Assembly: GCF_002257705.1 (NCBI RefSeq)
Contig: NZ_LSLK01000163.1
Span: 1-64,000 of the forward strand
DNA from: Sporomusa silvacetica DSM 10669
GTDB lineage: Bacteria > Bacillota > Negativicutes > Sporomusales > Sporomusaceae
Direction of reading: 5' to 3'
Length of the DNA stretch: 64,000 nucleotides
Positions 27,847 through 37,579 of the stretch are shown here, piece after piece; position 1 is the stretch's first letter; each line of letters starts with the position of its first letter. The translations under genes were made by a program, and so were the position numbers. Below the pieces are notes generated by a model that saw nothing but the letters and a program-made list of their open reading frames with translations, ran no database searches and was not told the origin of the DNA.

Positions 27847-28008
27847 ATCCTGGATTCCCGGAAAAATTATACCTACAGTAGTTTTAACCCTTGCAAATGA
27901 AACTTCCAGTGTCTAACTCCCTTGATTTATAAGGGCGTTTACCGCTTGCGCAACACTATATTCTCAGTTTTGATTGATTTTTGACCCCATATGGGAGGGC
28001 CTCTATAA

Positions 28009-28545
28009 AATGAGTTCGATAGTACGTCAAAAAGTTGGCGATAAAATAATAGTATTTTTGCTAATCAGCTGGACTGTTTTTCTATTGAAGAGCTTCGTGA
28101 TTCTACCATCAAAGAGTATGGGGCATTTTATTTATTTAAGCATATTGCTGAAAACACAGGGCTTTTATCCTGTCTTGCCTGCGCTATGCCCAAGTATTGG
28201 CAAAATATCTTTGTTCTTGCCTGTTATCTGGTTTCATCAGGCGCCCCTTTTTTGTATTGTGATGATTGGATTCATAGTACCGATTGTTTTCCGGTTGGCA
28301 ACTTATCTTCTCAACGAATCAGTGCGTTACTTTCCTTGATGACACCCGATGTTCGGGAACGGTTTTATCAAGAATGGTGCTGCTGCCGAAGTGAACAGGA
28401 GTATCTGGCTTTGGATATTACTTCGACTTCTTCCTACTCACAATTTATCGATGATGTGGAGCGGGGATACAACCGGGATAAAGAAGATTTGGCCCAAGTC
28501 AATTATGTATGCTGATGGGTGAAACATCAAGGCTTGTCCCCCAGA
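28009..28545 (+). pseudogene. IS1634-type transposase, broken N-terminal part
   Basis: The start SSIVRQKVGDKI and later blocks SREYGAFYLFKHIAE-like, MPKYWQNIFVLACYL, LALDITSTSSYS and GYNRDKEDL-QVN match the N-terminal half of IS1634/IS4-like transposases. Blocks are in different frames (changes near 28060 and 28500) and the catalytic C-terminal half is absent. It separates copy A of the dehydrogenase unit from the SDR gene. Confidence 0.8.
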
Positions 28546-28654
28546 GGCTTTCGCGTGAGGTAAGTCGGTTGTCTTACATCGCATCGCAGGAGCGATGATT
28601 TCTGTGAAATATATATGAAGCGCACAACGTGCGCACTTAAAGGAGCGTTAAATT

Positions 28655-29422
28655 ATGAGTGAATTATTCAATTTAAAAGGAAAAGTTGCAATTGTTACGG
28701 GTGCTTCATCTGGATTAGGAGTTCAGTTTGCGACAGCTTTAGCTAAGCAAGGTGCTGATATTGCCATTGTAGCTAGAAGATTAGAAAAGCTGAATACAGT
28801 TAAAGCAGATATTGAAGCATTGGGAGTTTGTTGTCTTGCTGTTAAATGTGATGTATCAAAAAATGAAGAAATCAAAGAGGCTGTTTGTGAAGTTATATCA
28901 CATTTTGGTAAAATTGATATACTCGTTAATAATGCCGGCATTGGTTTGTTTGAACCTGCTGAAATTCAGTCGGATGAAACATGGAACAAAATGATGGAGG
29001 TAAACTTAAGCGGTGTCTATTTCTTTGCGCGAGAAGTGGGAAAACATATGATTGAAAACAAGTATGGTAAAATTATTAACATAGGATCGGTTCATAGTAA
29101 TGTAGCGATGACGGGTATTCCATTATCAGCATACTGTACGACAAAGGGTGGTGTGCTAATGATGACAAAAGCACTCGCAAATGAATGGGCAAAATATAAC
29201 ATAACAGTAAATGCAATTGGACCTGCTTATTTTAAAAGTGAAATGACAGCTGATGTTGTAGGTGATGCTTCATTTAATGAGGTAGTTAAAACTTATTGCC
29301 CTATGAAAAGAATTGGAAAGAACGGAGAACTAGATGGTGCAATTGTTTATTTCTCTTCAGATGCATCCAGCTATACAACAGGACAAATACTCTCTGTAGA
29401 TGGTGGATGGACAATAATATAG
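28655..29422 (+). CDS. Short-chain dehydrogenase/reductase
   Basis: The 255-residue product has TGASSGLG (16-23), NNAG (about 92-95), the catalytic Ser in GSVHSN and YCTTK (Tyr-x3-Lys), and ends SVDGGWTI. This is the classical SDR fold of gluconate 5-dehydrogenase or 3-oxoacyl reductase type. AAGGAG precedes the ATG. Codon use is more AT-rich than in the flanking dehydrogenases. It lies between the two copies of the duplicated unit and has its own terminator, so it was probably caught between them rather than part of them. Confidence 0.9.
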   Translation: MSELFNLKGKVAIVTGASSGLGVQFATALAKQGADIAIVARRLEKLNTVKADIEALGVCCLAVKCDVSKNEEIKEAVCEVISHFGKIDILVNNAGIGLFEPAEIQSDETWNKMMEVNLSGVYFFAREVGKHMIENKYGKIINIGSVHSNVAMTGIPLSAYCTTKGGVLMMTKALANEWAKYNITVNAIGPAYFKSEMTADVVGDASFNEVVKTYCPMKRIGKNGELDGAIVYFSSDASSYTTGQILSVDGGWTII

Positions 29423-29452
29423 TCTATTGTTCACCATGTACTAAATATTGAG

Positions 29453-29508
29453 TTCCATATTAACTATGAAAATTTCAATAGAAATACATAGTTGATATGG
29501 AATTTTTT
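29453..29508 (+). terminator. Terminator of the SDR gene
   Basis: TTCCATATTAACTATG pairs with CATAGTTGATATGGAA with one mismatch and is followed by TTTTTT. Confidence 0.85.
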
Positions 29509-29888
29509 ATTGGTGGAGTTGTTCTATAGGAAAATTGTGTAAAAGTACCGATGAAAACGTTGATTATCATATCACAATCGACTAATTCCATCTAAATCCC
29601 CCCAAAAAAAGTAGCATACCAGCAGTTCAATAGCCCAGTTAGCATAAAAAAATATATGAAATAAAATAATTATAAATTTAATAACCACAATACAACATTA
29701 ATTGACATTGTAATAATTTAATTAATGCAAAAACATACAAAATGTTTACACCTATAATCACCGATAAATACGCTCTAGTTTATAATAGTTTGTTTTCATT
29801 TTGATTTTAATTTTTAAAATGAAATTGAAAATACAATAATTTTAGAGCATTATAAGCGAGTTTAACTGAATTTCCCAAAGTTATAACT

Positions 29889-29904
29889 TGGTATGGTTAT
29901 TGCA
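29889..29904 (+). promoter_or_regulatory. Sigma-54 promoter, dehydrogenase unit B
   Basis: TGGTAT-GGTTA-TTGCA is the retained copy of the promoter at 24951, with one spacer change. Confidence 0.8.
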
Positions 29905-29966
29905 TTATATAATTCTGTGAGTCTTGCCAGCCTAAAAGAAAAGTGAAAAATGACTACAGGGGGGGG

Positions 29967-30263
29967 ATGAATCTTACTATGTGTTTTGTCTGTAATCCAA
30001 ATTGCCAGAAATTATGCTGGGCAAGACCAGCAGTAAAAAGGCAGGCACCGTGCCCTGCGTGCGGAACCTACAATCTTCCCGATAAGAAAAAGTGCAGAAA
30101 ATGTGGGGCCGATATTGTAACTAATCCAACTCCTACCATGTGTCTTTATACTAATACGCTGTGCCAGAATCCGTGCGGAAGATATAAAGTCATTAATACG
30201 TCTGACGATACAACGGCTTGCGCACGAAACCTTCTGTCTGACCAGGAAAAATCAACACCATAA
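29967..30263 (+). CDS. Cys-rich double zinc-ribbon protein, copy B
   Basis: The 98-residue product differs from copy A at three residues (Thr to Ala, Ala to Asp and Pro to Ala), while all Cys are kept. Start chosen to match copy A; GGGGGGG lies immediately before it. Cys conservation argues that it is still under selection. Confidence 0.75.
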   Translation: MNLTMCFVCNPNCQKLCWARPAVKRQAPCPACGTYNLPDKKKCRKCGADIVTNPTPTMCLYTNTLCQNPCGRYKVINTSDDTTACARNLLSDQEKSTP

Positions 30264-30372
30264 TAATGGTTTCGTAATATTAACATTATTGAAAGAAGGT
30301 GTTTATGAGGAATAATACTTTTGATAATTTTACTTACTTATTGGTGACGTTCCGCCTAGACATTGGCCTTAG

Positions 30373-31493
30373 GTAATACAAAACACATAAATTAATTTGG
30401 AGGGATACAGATGGAACAGAAAACAATGAAAGCCTTAGTTTACCATGGACCAGGGGAAATCAGCCTTGACGATGTGCCGGTACCTCATATTCAAAAACCG
30501 ACTGATGTGATTTTAAAGGTCACGCTATCTGCAATCTGCGGAAGTGATGTCCACATCATAGAGGGGCACACTCCTGTAAAGCCACCGAAAATAGTTGGAC
30601 ATGAATTTTGTGGCGAGGTTGTTGAGATAGGCTCTGCAGTAAAGAAGCTTAAGGTCGGTAACAAGGTTGCAGTATCTTGTATTGCTTACTGCGGCGAGTG
30701 CTATTACTGCAAAAATAACAATCACGTTCACTGTATCGACTCAGACGCAGCATGTTTCGGGACACAAGGAAATTTGGATGGTGCGCAAGCAGAGTACATT
30801 AGATTGCCTTATGCCGAAAACTATTCCTACATCATTCCAGAGGGAATGACAGAGGAAGATGTCCTATTTGTCGGCGATATTCTGTCAACCGGTTATTATG
30901 CGGCAAAGAAAGCAAACATCAAGCCAGGTGACACCATAGTTGTCATCGGTACAGGACCTGTTGGTATGTGCGCAATGGAAACAGCAAAGCTATTCGGACC
31001 TGCTAAGATTATTGCTGTTAACAGAAATCAAGAAAGATTGAATTACGCTCTGGAATGCGGCATTGCTGATATAGGACTCAATCCGAAAAAGGTTGATGTG
31101 GTGGAAGAGGTGCGTAAGTTAACAGACGGTCACGGAGCTGACTGCGTCATCGAAGCAATGGGAATAGAGCAGACATTCACTACTGCCATTGAAGCAGTTA
31201 AGGTTGGTGGTACTGTTTCCACAGTCGGTGTTTATTCACAGCCGTTTCTCTTACAGATGCAAAATTACTGGATGAAGAATCTTACTTTAAACTGGGGCTT
31301 TGTTACAGTTGAGCACATTCCAGCGCTGATCAAGCTGATTCAGGGGGGGAAAATCAATACCAAGTATCTTATAACTCACAAGGCACCGCTCAACGATATT
31401 GTCAAGGGTTATGATGTGTTTAAAAATAGAAAAGAGAACTGTATCAAGTGGCTTATTACGCCGTATGAAAGATAAGAGAATATCAATATATAT
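30373..31493. repeat. Segmental duplication, dehydrogenase unit, copy B
   Basis: This is the second copy of 26726-27846. It is joined to the zinc-ribbon unit by a roughly 50-base scar (30321-30372) that replaces the whole transporter gene. The first bases of the scar (TTGATAATTTTACTTACT) come from the transporter's 5' end. Confidence 0.92.
30411..31475 (+). CDS. Zinc-dependent alcohol dehydrogenase (MDR), copy B
   Basis: The 354-residue product is identical to copy A except for one Gly-to-Asp change just after the structural-zinc cysteines. All zinc and cofactor motifs are intact. It follows the zinc-ribbon gene directly, with no transporter between. The same ribosome site (GGAGGG) is present. 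Confidence 0.9.
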   Translation: MEQKTMKALVYHGPGEISLDDVPVPHIQKPTDVILKVTLSAICGSDVHIIEGHTPVKPPKIVGHEFCGEVVEIGSAVKKLKVGNKVAVSCIAYCGECYYCKNNNHVHCIDSDAACFGTQGNLDGAQAEYIRLPYAENYSYIIPEGMTEEDVLFVGDILSTGYYAAKKANIKPGDTIVVIGTGPVGMCAMETAKLFGPAKIIAVNRNQERLNYALECGIADIGLNPKKVDVVEEVRKLTDGHGADCVIEAMGIEQTFTTAIEAVKVGGTVSTVGVYSQPFLLQMQNYWMKNLTLNWGFVTVEHIPALIKLIQGGKINTKYLITHKAPLNDIVKGYDVFKNRKENCIKWLITPYER

Positions 31494-31499
31494 CTCAAG

Positions 31500-31545
31500 T
31501 TTCGCAGCATAAATTAGGCAGGTAAGCCTTGATATAACTAGGTAG
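31500..31545. repeat. 46-bp direct repeat, left copy
   Basis: The stretch TTTCGCAGCATAAATTAGGC...AACTAGGTAG recurs exactly at 38486-38531. The two copies bracket module B (activator, molybdoenzyme, ferredoxin, zinc ribbons). Confidence 0.92.
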
Positions 31546-31562
31546 TCCTCATACAAAACGGA

Positions 31563-31866
31563 GAGATCTCGCCTACATGCAGGCGAGATCTCCATCCCAG
31601 TATATCAATAGATGATATATTTCAGCGCTAAGATTTTGTAAGTGCGTATGCCACCAGAAAATTACTCCACCATACAAACAAAGCCTCAACCCATGATCCT
31701 ACAAAGGTTGAGGCCGTTTTGCAGTGTTACCAGCGATACGCTTTTCCGTATCGCTGGTTCATTTCCAATGTAATACACGAACTCCTGCCAAGTCCACAAA
31801 CTTTGGCAGAAGCTCTTTCGCTATTACAAATGATACGATTCTCCGTATCATTTGTAATAGCGAAAA
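31563..31866. repeat. Cluster of five perfect hairpins
   Basis: Successive inverted repeats lie at 31563-31592 (12 bp arms), 31683-31714 (8 bp), 31729-31758 (12 bp), 31785-31809 (7 bp) and 31816-31865 (22 bp arms, six-base loop). The third and last share GATACG...CGTATC near the loop. Frames crossing them are low-complexity shadows. The region from 31496 to 32112 holds no gene. Confidence 0.8.
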
Positions 31867-32112
31867 TACATTTAAACAAGTAAAACCTGCCTATCAGGCT
31901 TCGTTGGTTAATCATTTAAGCGAAGCAAAATGAGCGTCCTGCTTTCATGAGATTAAGTACAAACTTAATTGTTTAGGTGCGTTTTTCAGCATTCTATTTT
32001 CTCCCATAATTAACAATATAATCTACTACAATTATATCAGATTATCGGGATTATTTGCTGGATATTCGACTTTATCAGTAGTTTCGAACCGTTCCCGTGC
32101 TTTTTTCTTTAA

Positions 32113-34170
32113 TCAAAAATCATATCGTTTTTCCTTTAATCCGTAGGTTTTTAATTTTCTGTAAAGAGTTGACTTACTTATTCCCAGTACTTTGGCTGCA
32201 TCTTCAACTCTATTTGTATCACTAAGAACTTTCTTGATAAGGTTCTCTTCTATGTTTTTTACAGTGAGCTTGTCATCTTGAAGTTCAATATCATTAGATA
32301 GCGGTAATAATTCATTTTCCAGCATGTCATTGGCAATTAAAGGTATATTAACGTAATCAAGAATATCCTCTGGTAAATGTTCAGGAAGAATGACAGGATC
32401 TGTTTCCATATCGATACTCATACACATAGCGTAAAAAATGGTGTTTTTTAATTGTCTTACATTACCTGGCCAATTGTAGTTAAGTAATGCATATTTGGCT
32501 TCCTTACTTAAGGTAGGTCTTTTCATGGCATGTGTTGTTGAATAAAAGTTAATAAAATTATCAATAAGCTGAAAAATATCTGCTTCTCGATGAATCAACG
32601 AAGGTATTTTTATTTGAAATGCTGCTATACGATAATATAGATCTTCACGGAATTGTTCATTTTTTGCTAATTCCAACAAATTTTTATTTGTTGCTGCTAT
32701 TAATCTAAAATCAACAGGAATATATTCACTTCCTCCCAACCTCATAACTTTACCATCTTCAAGTACACGAAGCAAAACAGCCTGAAGATTTAACGGCATA
32801 TCCCCAATTTCATCTAAAAATAACGTACCGCCATTTGCAAGTTCTATTTTTCCTGGTTTTCCACCTCGTTCTGCTCCCGTAAAAGAGCCGGCTTCATAAC
32901 CAAATAATTCACTTTCGATTAAGTTACTCGGAATCGCTGCACAATTGATGGCGACATAAGGACCATCAGGTCTGCCTTCATTATGAATAGCTTGGGCAAA
33001 TAATTCTTTACCAGTTCCGGTTTCACCCAAAAGTAAAATATTTAAATTAAAATGGGCAAATTTTTTGGCCATTTTTTTTGTTTGAGTTAGCTTTTTTGAA
33101 TCTCCAATAATCCGGTCAAATGTATAAGTGGCTGATAGACCACACGTTTTTTGTCTTTTCTTTTCCTGATAATCTGCTGGCCTAAGATTGACAACATATC
33201 CAAACTTATTATCATTATTTTTTACTAATTGAATCGAACAGGAAAATGACTTGTTTAATTTTCTTATTTCTATATTTTTATTTACGATAGGCTTTCCTGT
33301 TTCTAAAACCGTATTAATTAAAAGTTTGTCGTTTAGAATTTCATAAATTGATGTTCCAACTAAATTTGTGTCAATCGATTTAAACATTTCTTCTGCATTT
33401 TGATTGATTTCAGAAATAATACCAAGTTTGTTGATTACCAAAATAGCATCATTCACTTGAGACAATGCGATGTTTAATAATTCTTCTTTTCTTGAGACTT
33501 GAAATTCTTTTTGAATAATGCTGGCTAGCATTGTTACCAGTCCAAGTGTATGAGAACTTTGATTATAAATATATGGGCTTGATATGGTTATTGTCCCCTC
33601 TAAGTTCCCTTCGCTATTAAAAATTGGAGCCGCGGAACAAGAAAAACTATCAAAAATTCCGCAATAATGTTCAGGCCCATATAACTGAATTGGACGCTTA
33701 AATAAGATGCACATCCCATGCGCGCATGTACCGATTGTCTCTTCATTCCAAATGGAACCCGGAGCAAGCATCGTTAAATTATTGTGTGTTTCTAATTCTG
33801 AGCTTAATTTAAGAATAACGCCTTTTTCATCAGTCAATAGTATTCCTGCATTAAACAAAATGCCTTCTAACTCGGTAATTGCTTTTTCAGTCGTCTTTAT
33901 AAAAAAATCTTTTTCATTTAAAAGTTGTTTAAACTGTTTTTTATCTAAAACTGGTGGGTAATTATAAATTTGATAACTAAGCCCACATTTTTTGGACCTT
34001 AACCATGATTGGACTATCTCAGGCCGAACTGAATCGACCTCTTTTTTGGGAATTTTATTTTCTAAAACATTAATCTTTTGTTTCTTAATCTTTTCTGAAA
34101 TTTCTTCAAAATTTTTAGGATTCGGCAGTTCTATATTGCTAATAAAGGTGCTTAATAACAATTGCTTCAC
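32113..34170 (-). CDS. Sigma-54-dependent activator, AcoR-like (B)
   Basis: The 685-residue product is a paralogue of the activator at 22544, with the same order: GAF-like sensor, PAS-like region, AAA+ domain (GETGTGKELFAQAIHNEGRP, GSFTGA, LFLDEIGD) and Fis-type HTH (AAKVLGISKSTLYRKL). The N-terminal sensors differ much more than the AAA+ part, so a different signal is likely. It is divergent from molybdoenzyme B, whose promoter has a -24/-12 box. Confidence 0.9.
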   Translation of the reverse strand: MKQLLLSTFISNIELPNPKNFEEISEKIKKQKINVLENKIPKKEVDSVRPEIVQSWLRSKKCGLSYQIYNYPPVLDKKQFKQLLNEKDFFIKTTEKAITELEGILFNAGILLTDEKGVILKLSSELETHNNLTMLAPGSIWNEETIGTCAHGMCILFKRPIQLYGPEHYCGIFDSFSCSAAPIFNSEGNLEGTITISSPYIYNQSSHTLGLVTMLASIIQKEFQVSRKEELLNIALSQVNDAILVINKLGIISEINQNAEEMFKSIDTNLVGTSIYEILNDKLLINTVLETGKPIVNKNIEIRKLNKSFSCSIQLVKNNDNKFGYVVNLRPADYQEKKRQKTCGLSATYTFDRIIGDSKKLTQTKKMAKKFAHFNLNILLLGETGTGKELFAQAIHNEGRPDGPYVAINCAAIPSNLIESELFGYEAGSFTGAERGGKPGKIELANGGTLFLDEIGDMPLNLQAVLLRVLEDGKVMRLGGSEYIPVDFRLIAATNKNLLELAKNEQFREDLYYRIAAFQIKIPSLIHREADIFQLIDNFINFYSTTHAMKRPTLSKEAKYALLNYNWPGNVRQLKNTIFYAMCMSIDMETDPVILPEHLPEDILDYVNIPLIANDMLENELLPLSNDIELQDDKLTVKNIEENLIKKVLSDTNRVEDAAKVLGISKSTLYRKLKTYGLKEKRYDF

Positions 34171-34329
34171 TAACTATGTCCTCCTCAGTGAGATCATGAG
34201 CCAATTTATATTTTATTTATTATTTCATTAAAATCCCACAATTAAATTATATCATAAATTAAAGACTCAACACCAAAAACTACATTTGACATACAAAATT
34301 ATCCAAAATAATTGAAAAAGCCTCTTAAA

Positions 34330-34620
34330 TCCAATATTCTGCAATTCGTATTGCTGATCGGTTTCATGTAAATCGTTACCTACTTGATGCTTTGCAACAT
34401 ATCGAAGACGTGTAAGCAAAGATCAACCACTGCATTACCGGCTGTTAAAAAGTAATAAGTCATTACTGTCCAGACGATCAGACACTCTCTCTCAAAAAGA
34501 AGAAGCTCTTGTACAACAACTTCTTTCCTTAAGCTCTCTGCTCTTCGTTCGGTGTATGAACTTAAAGAAGCAAGAAACGTTGATTACATACTCGCAATTT
34601 AAGAGAAAATTCTCAAGTAT
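34330..34620 (+). pseudogene. ISL3-family transposase remnant
   Basis: A broken frame encodes IADRFHVNRYLLDALQHIEDV and, after stops, SLKEEALVQQLLSLSSLL and LKKQETLITYSQFK-like pieces. These match the mid-part of ISL3-type transposases (ADRFH..., KEEALVQQLLS...). In-frame stops show decay. It occupies most of the 34171-34824 gap between activator B and its target. Confidence 0.6.
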
Positions 34621-34677
34621 CGACATTTTAGTTTCATTGGATATTTTGGTCCGCGTGAATAGCGGGCTTAACAGGAT

Positions 34678-34693
34678 TGGCACGTAATATGCA
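34678..34693 (+). promoter_or_regulatory. Sigma-54 promoter for enzyme B operon
   Basis: TGGCAC-GTAAT-ATGCA matches the consensus except for the first T of the -12 box. It is about 130 bases before the large-subunit ATG. Confidence 0.8.
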
Positions 34694-34824
34694 AAGTATT
34701 GTAATGGTACGTAGCTACTGACTAATTTCATTCAGGGTTTCTGCCCTGGAAAGGAGGCAATAAGAAGTAATTACACGTTATAATCGTAGGTATTAAAAAA
34801 TGACTAAATTCAGGAGGGAAATGT

Positions 34825-37152
34825 ATGACTAAACCAGCAGAATATCATCTTCCGTTAGAATGGCAAGAAGGTGAATATACCGTTTACCGAAATCACCATT
34901 GGAGTGGCCCGGGCTGTCATAACGCCTGCGCCATTCTAGTTTACGTAAAAGATGGAAAAGTCGCCAAAGTTGAGGGCGATCCTGAAAGCCCCTATAACCA
35001 AGGCCGGCTTTGCATGCGTTGCTTGAACATGGTCGAGGCTTATTATCATTCTGACCGAATTAAATGGCCGCTTAAGCGTGTCGGCGCCCGTGGTGAAAAT
35101 AAATGGGAAAGAATCAGCTGGGACGAGGCCTATAATATTATTGAGGAAAAGGTAACGGCCATTAAGAAGGAATATGGTCCTGAAGCTATCGTTTGTATGG
35201 AAGGTACTGGCCGTAATGTTAACTGGCAAGTGCCAATGATGGCCTACTCCGTATTTGGTACCCCGAACTTCGGATTGGGATTCTTAAGCGGTGACGCCTG
35301 CTACCTCCCACGCTGTGCGGCAATGTATGCCCAAATGGGTGATGCAACCATCGCCGATATGTCTCAGCAATTTGAAAAACGCTACGACGATCCCAATTGG
35401 AAATGCCCGGAAGTAGTTTTAATCTGGGGTAACAACCCTCTTGTCAGCAATGGCGACGGCTTCCTTGGTCACTGGATTGTTGATGTCATGAAGATGGGAG
35501 CGAAGTTGATTGTCATTGATCCTGAAGCGACTTGGCTGGCTTCAAGGGCAGAATATTTCTTGCAAATAAGACCGGGAACTGATGGAGCGTTAGCTTTAGG
35601 CATGCTCAATGTTATTATTAATGAAGAGCTTTATGACAAAGAGTTTGTTGAAAAGTGGACCTATGGCTTTGATGAACTTAAAGAACGCGTTCAGGAATGG
35701 CCTGTGGAAAAAGTGGCTGAAATCACCTGGATACCGGCAGATCTGATTAAAAATGCTGCTCGCTTTTTTGCTAAAGCTAGTCCGGCAGCACTTCAATGGG
35801 GTCTTCCTATCGACATGCATCCTACCGGGATTACTACTGCAGTTGCTATTTCAACTATCTCAAGTATTTGCGGCAACTTCGATGTGCCGGGCGGAAACAT
35901 CGTTGCTCGCCAAGGCCGTAACATTGCTATCGGTTATATGACTGGCGCTGAATTTATAAGTGAAGAACTTTGGGCAAAACATCTGGTTCCTAAAGATACA
36001 CCGATGCATAACCAAGGGGTCATGGGTACTGCACAAGGCGATGCCATATTAGAAGCCCTTGAGACCAACACGCCTTATACTGTCAAGATGCTCTGGTTCC
36101 AAAGCACAAACCCGATCGCCTGCATGGGTGCTGAAGCGCCAAGAATTTATAATGCTATTCAGAAACCAGACTTCAATGTAGTTGTTGACTTGTTCATGAC
36201 ACCTACAGCCGTGGCTTGTGCTGATTTGGTTCTGCCTTGCGCAATGGGCAATGAACGTAACAGTGTAAGACCTTGGTGGTTCCCGGTTCGGGCAATCAAT
36301 AAGATTACTGAATATGAAGAGTGTAAATCTGATGAAGAACTTCTTGTGGAGCTTGGCAACCGTCTCAACCCTGAATTATTCAAAGAAATGGGATGGAAAA
36401 AAGATACAGACTTATTAACTTGGATCTGTAATGTAATTAATCCTGAATGGAATTGGCCGGAAAAATGGGATGCAACTTTCGAGGAATTGCAGAAACAGCA
36501 TATTTCTTTTGATAACTGGTCCTATCGGAAGCATGAGACCGGTCTTCTTCGTACTGATGGTGAACCAGGGTTTAATACTCCAACAGGCAAACTGGAATGC
36601 AGCTGCTTAGCGCTCGACTCATTTGATGTCGATCCATTGCCGTATTGGGAAGAACCTCCTGAAAGTCCTGTTTCGACACCTGTATTGGCAAAAGAATATC
36701 CGTTTGTGTTAACTACCGGACGTCGTTCTTGGGAATTCTTCCATTCAGAACACCGCCAGTTGCCCACGATGCGTGAATTCCATCCTGATCCCCTTGTTAC
36801 CATCAATACCGAAACGGCTGCTAAAATGGGCATCCAGGAAGGCGACTGGGTCTGGGTTGAAAACATGCGTGGCAGAATGAGACAACGGGCAAAACTAAAA
36901 CCGACCATGCATCCGAACGTTATCAGTGCTGAGCATGCTTGGTGGTTCCCGGAACAAAAAGGTGAAAACCTGTTTGGAGTATTTGATTCCAATGCGAACA
37001 ACCTGACAAAAATGGGTCAATATGGTCCTACAGGCTATGGCGCTCCTTACAAATGTACGATCTGCAAAATCTATAAAGGTACTGAAGAAAATAGTAAAGT
37101 AATGCCGACTGAAGAAGTAATAAAAAAAGGAGGTTTTGGCTATGTCAAATAA
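34825..37152 (+). CDS. Molybdopterin oxidoreductase, DMSO-reductase family (enzyme B)
   Basis: The 775-residue product is closely related to enzyme A along its whole length. The N-terminal Cys set is at 31, 35, 63 and 66, and the likely Mo ligand is Cys159 in LSGDACYLPR. It has no export signal. AGGAGG precedes the ATG. Differences from enzyme A concentrate around residues 340-420 and 500-560, regions that line the substrate funnel in this family, so the two enzymes may act on different substrates. The operon continues with the ferredoxin and three small zinc-ribbon genes. Confidence 0.87.
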   Translation: MTKPAEYHLPLEWQEGEYTVYRNHHWSGPGCHNACAILVYVKDGKVAKVEGDPESPYNQGRLCMRCLNMVEAYYHSDRIKWPLKRVGARGENKWERISWDEAYNIIEEKVTAIKKEYGPEAIVCMEGTGRNVNWQVPMMAYSVFGTPNFGLGFLSGDACYLPRCAAMYAQMGDATIADMSQQFEKRYDDPNWKCPEVVLIWGNNPLVSNGDGFLGHWIVDVMKMGAKLIVIDPEATWLASRAEYFLQIRPGTDGALALGMLNVIINEELYDKEFVEKWTYGFDELKERVQEWPVEKVAEITWIPADLIKNAARFFAKASPAALQWGLPIDMHPTGITTAVAISTISSICGNFDVPGGNIVARQGRNIAIGYMTGAEFISEELWAKHLVPKDTPMHNQGVMGTAQGDAILEALETNTPYTVKMLWFQSTNPIACMGAEAPRIYNAIQKPDFNVVVDLFMTPTAVACADLVLPCAMGNERNSVRPWWFPVRAINKITEYEECKSDEELLVELGNRLNPELFKEMGWKKDTDLLTWICNVINPEWNWPEKWDATFEELQKQHISFDNWSYRKHETGLLRTDGEPGFNTPTGKLECSCLALDSFDVDPLPYWEEPPESPVSTPVLAKEYPFVLTTGRRSWEFFHSEHRQLPTMREFHPDPLVTINTETAAKMGIQEGDWVWVENMRGRMRQRAKLKPTMHPNVISAEHAWWFPEQKGENLFGVFDSNANNLTKMGQYGPTGYGAPYKCTICKIYKGTEENSKVMPTEEVIKKGGFGYVK

Positions 37153-37480
37153 GCTAGGTCTTTTAATTGACTATGAATTTTGTACAGGATGTCATGCCTG
37201 CGAAGTTGCATGTAAAAAAGAACTGAACCTGCCTAACGGTCAATTCGGAATCAAGGTATTAGAAGATGGCCCGCGCAAATCGGATAACGGCAAGTGGGAG
37301 TGGAATTATATTCCGATGCCTACCGATCATTGCAACCTTTGTGAGGAGCGGGTAGCAGCTGGTAAACGTCCAACTTGTGTGCATCATTGCCAAGCCGCTG
37401 TTATGACTTACGGTACGGTTGAGGAACTCGCAAAAAAAGCAGCAGAAAAGCCTAAAATGGCACTATTTACTGTGAAGTAA
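37142..37480 (+). CDS. Two-cluster 4Fe-4S ferredoxin subunit of molybdoenzyme B
   Basis: The 112-residue product parallels the subunit at 19488, with CTGCHACEVAC and CNLCEERVAAG...CVHHCQ. One late Cys of the second set in module A (QSAC) is Val here (QAAV). ATG 37142 is preferred since AAAGGAGG lies eight bases upstream; a TTG six bases earlier is less likely. It overlaps the large-subunit stop by 11 bases. Confidence 0.85.
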   Translation: MSNKLGLLIDYEFCTGCHACEVACKKELNLPNGQFGIKVLEDGPRKSDNGKWEWNYIPMPTDHCNLCEERVAAGKRPTCVHHCQAAVMTYGTVEELAKKAAEKPKMALFTVK

Positions 37481-37579
37481 CCGGTTTTTAAAATTAGAAG
37501 GTCTAGCCGGTTAGGCTAGGTCTTCTAAAAATAAATTTTTACCGTAATAAAAATAAACTACTAAAAGGGGGGAGCTTGC

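Larger units (their letters stand above)
29571..30320. repeat. Segmental duplication, leader plus zinc-ribbon unit, copy B
   Basis: This is the second copy of 24633-25381. It starts inside the first codons of the activator gene, which is cut off. It ends at a GTAATACTT-like nonamer where copy A still has the full leader. Confidence 0.9.

Noticed and set aside
28723..28994. Frames antisense or shifted within the SDR gene
   Set aside because: They shadow a clear SDR coding sequence; the same holds for many opposite-strand frames inside the other well-supported genes.
31563..31866. Possible CRISPR array
   Set aside because: The hairpins differ in sequence and length, and there are no regular repeats with unique spacers or cas genes.
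31727..31915. Minus-strand frame through the hairpin cluster
   Set aside because: Its sequence is made of the two halves of palindromes, so the protein repeats itself as an artefact.
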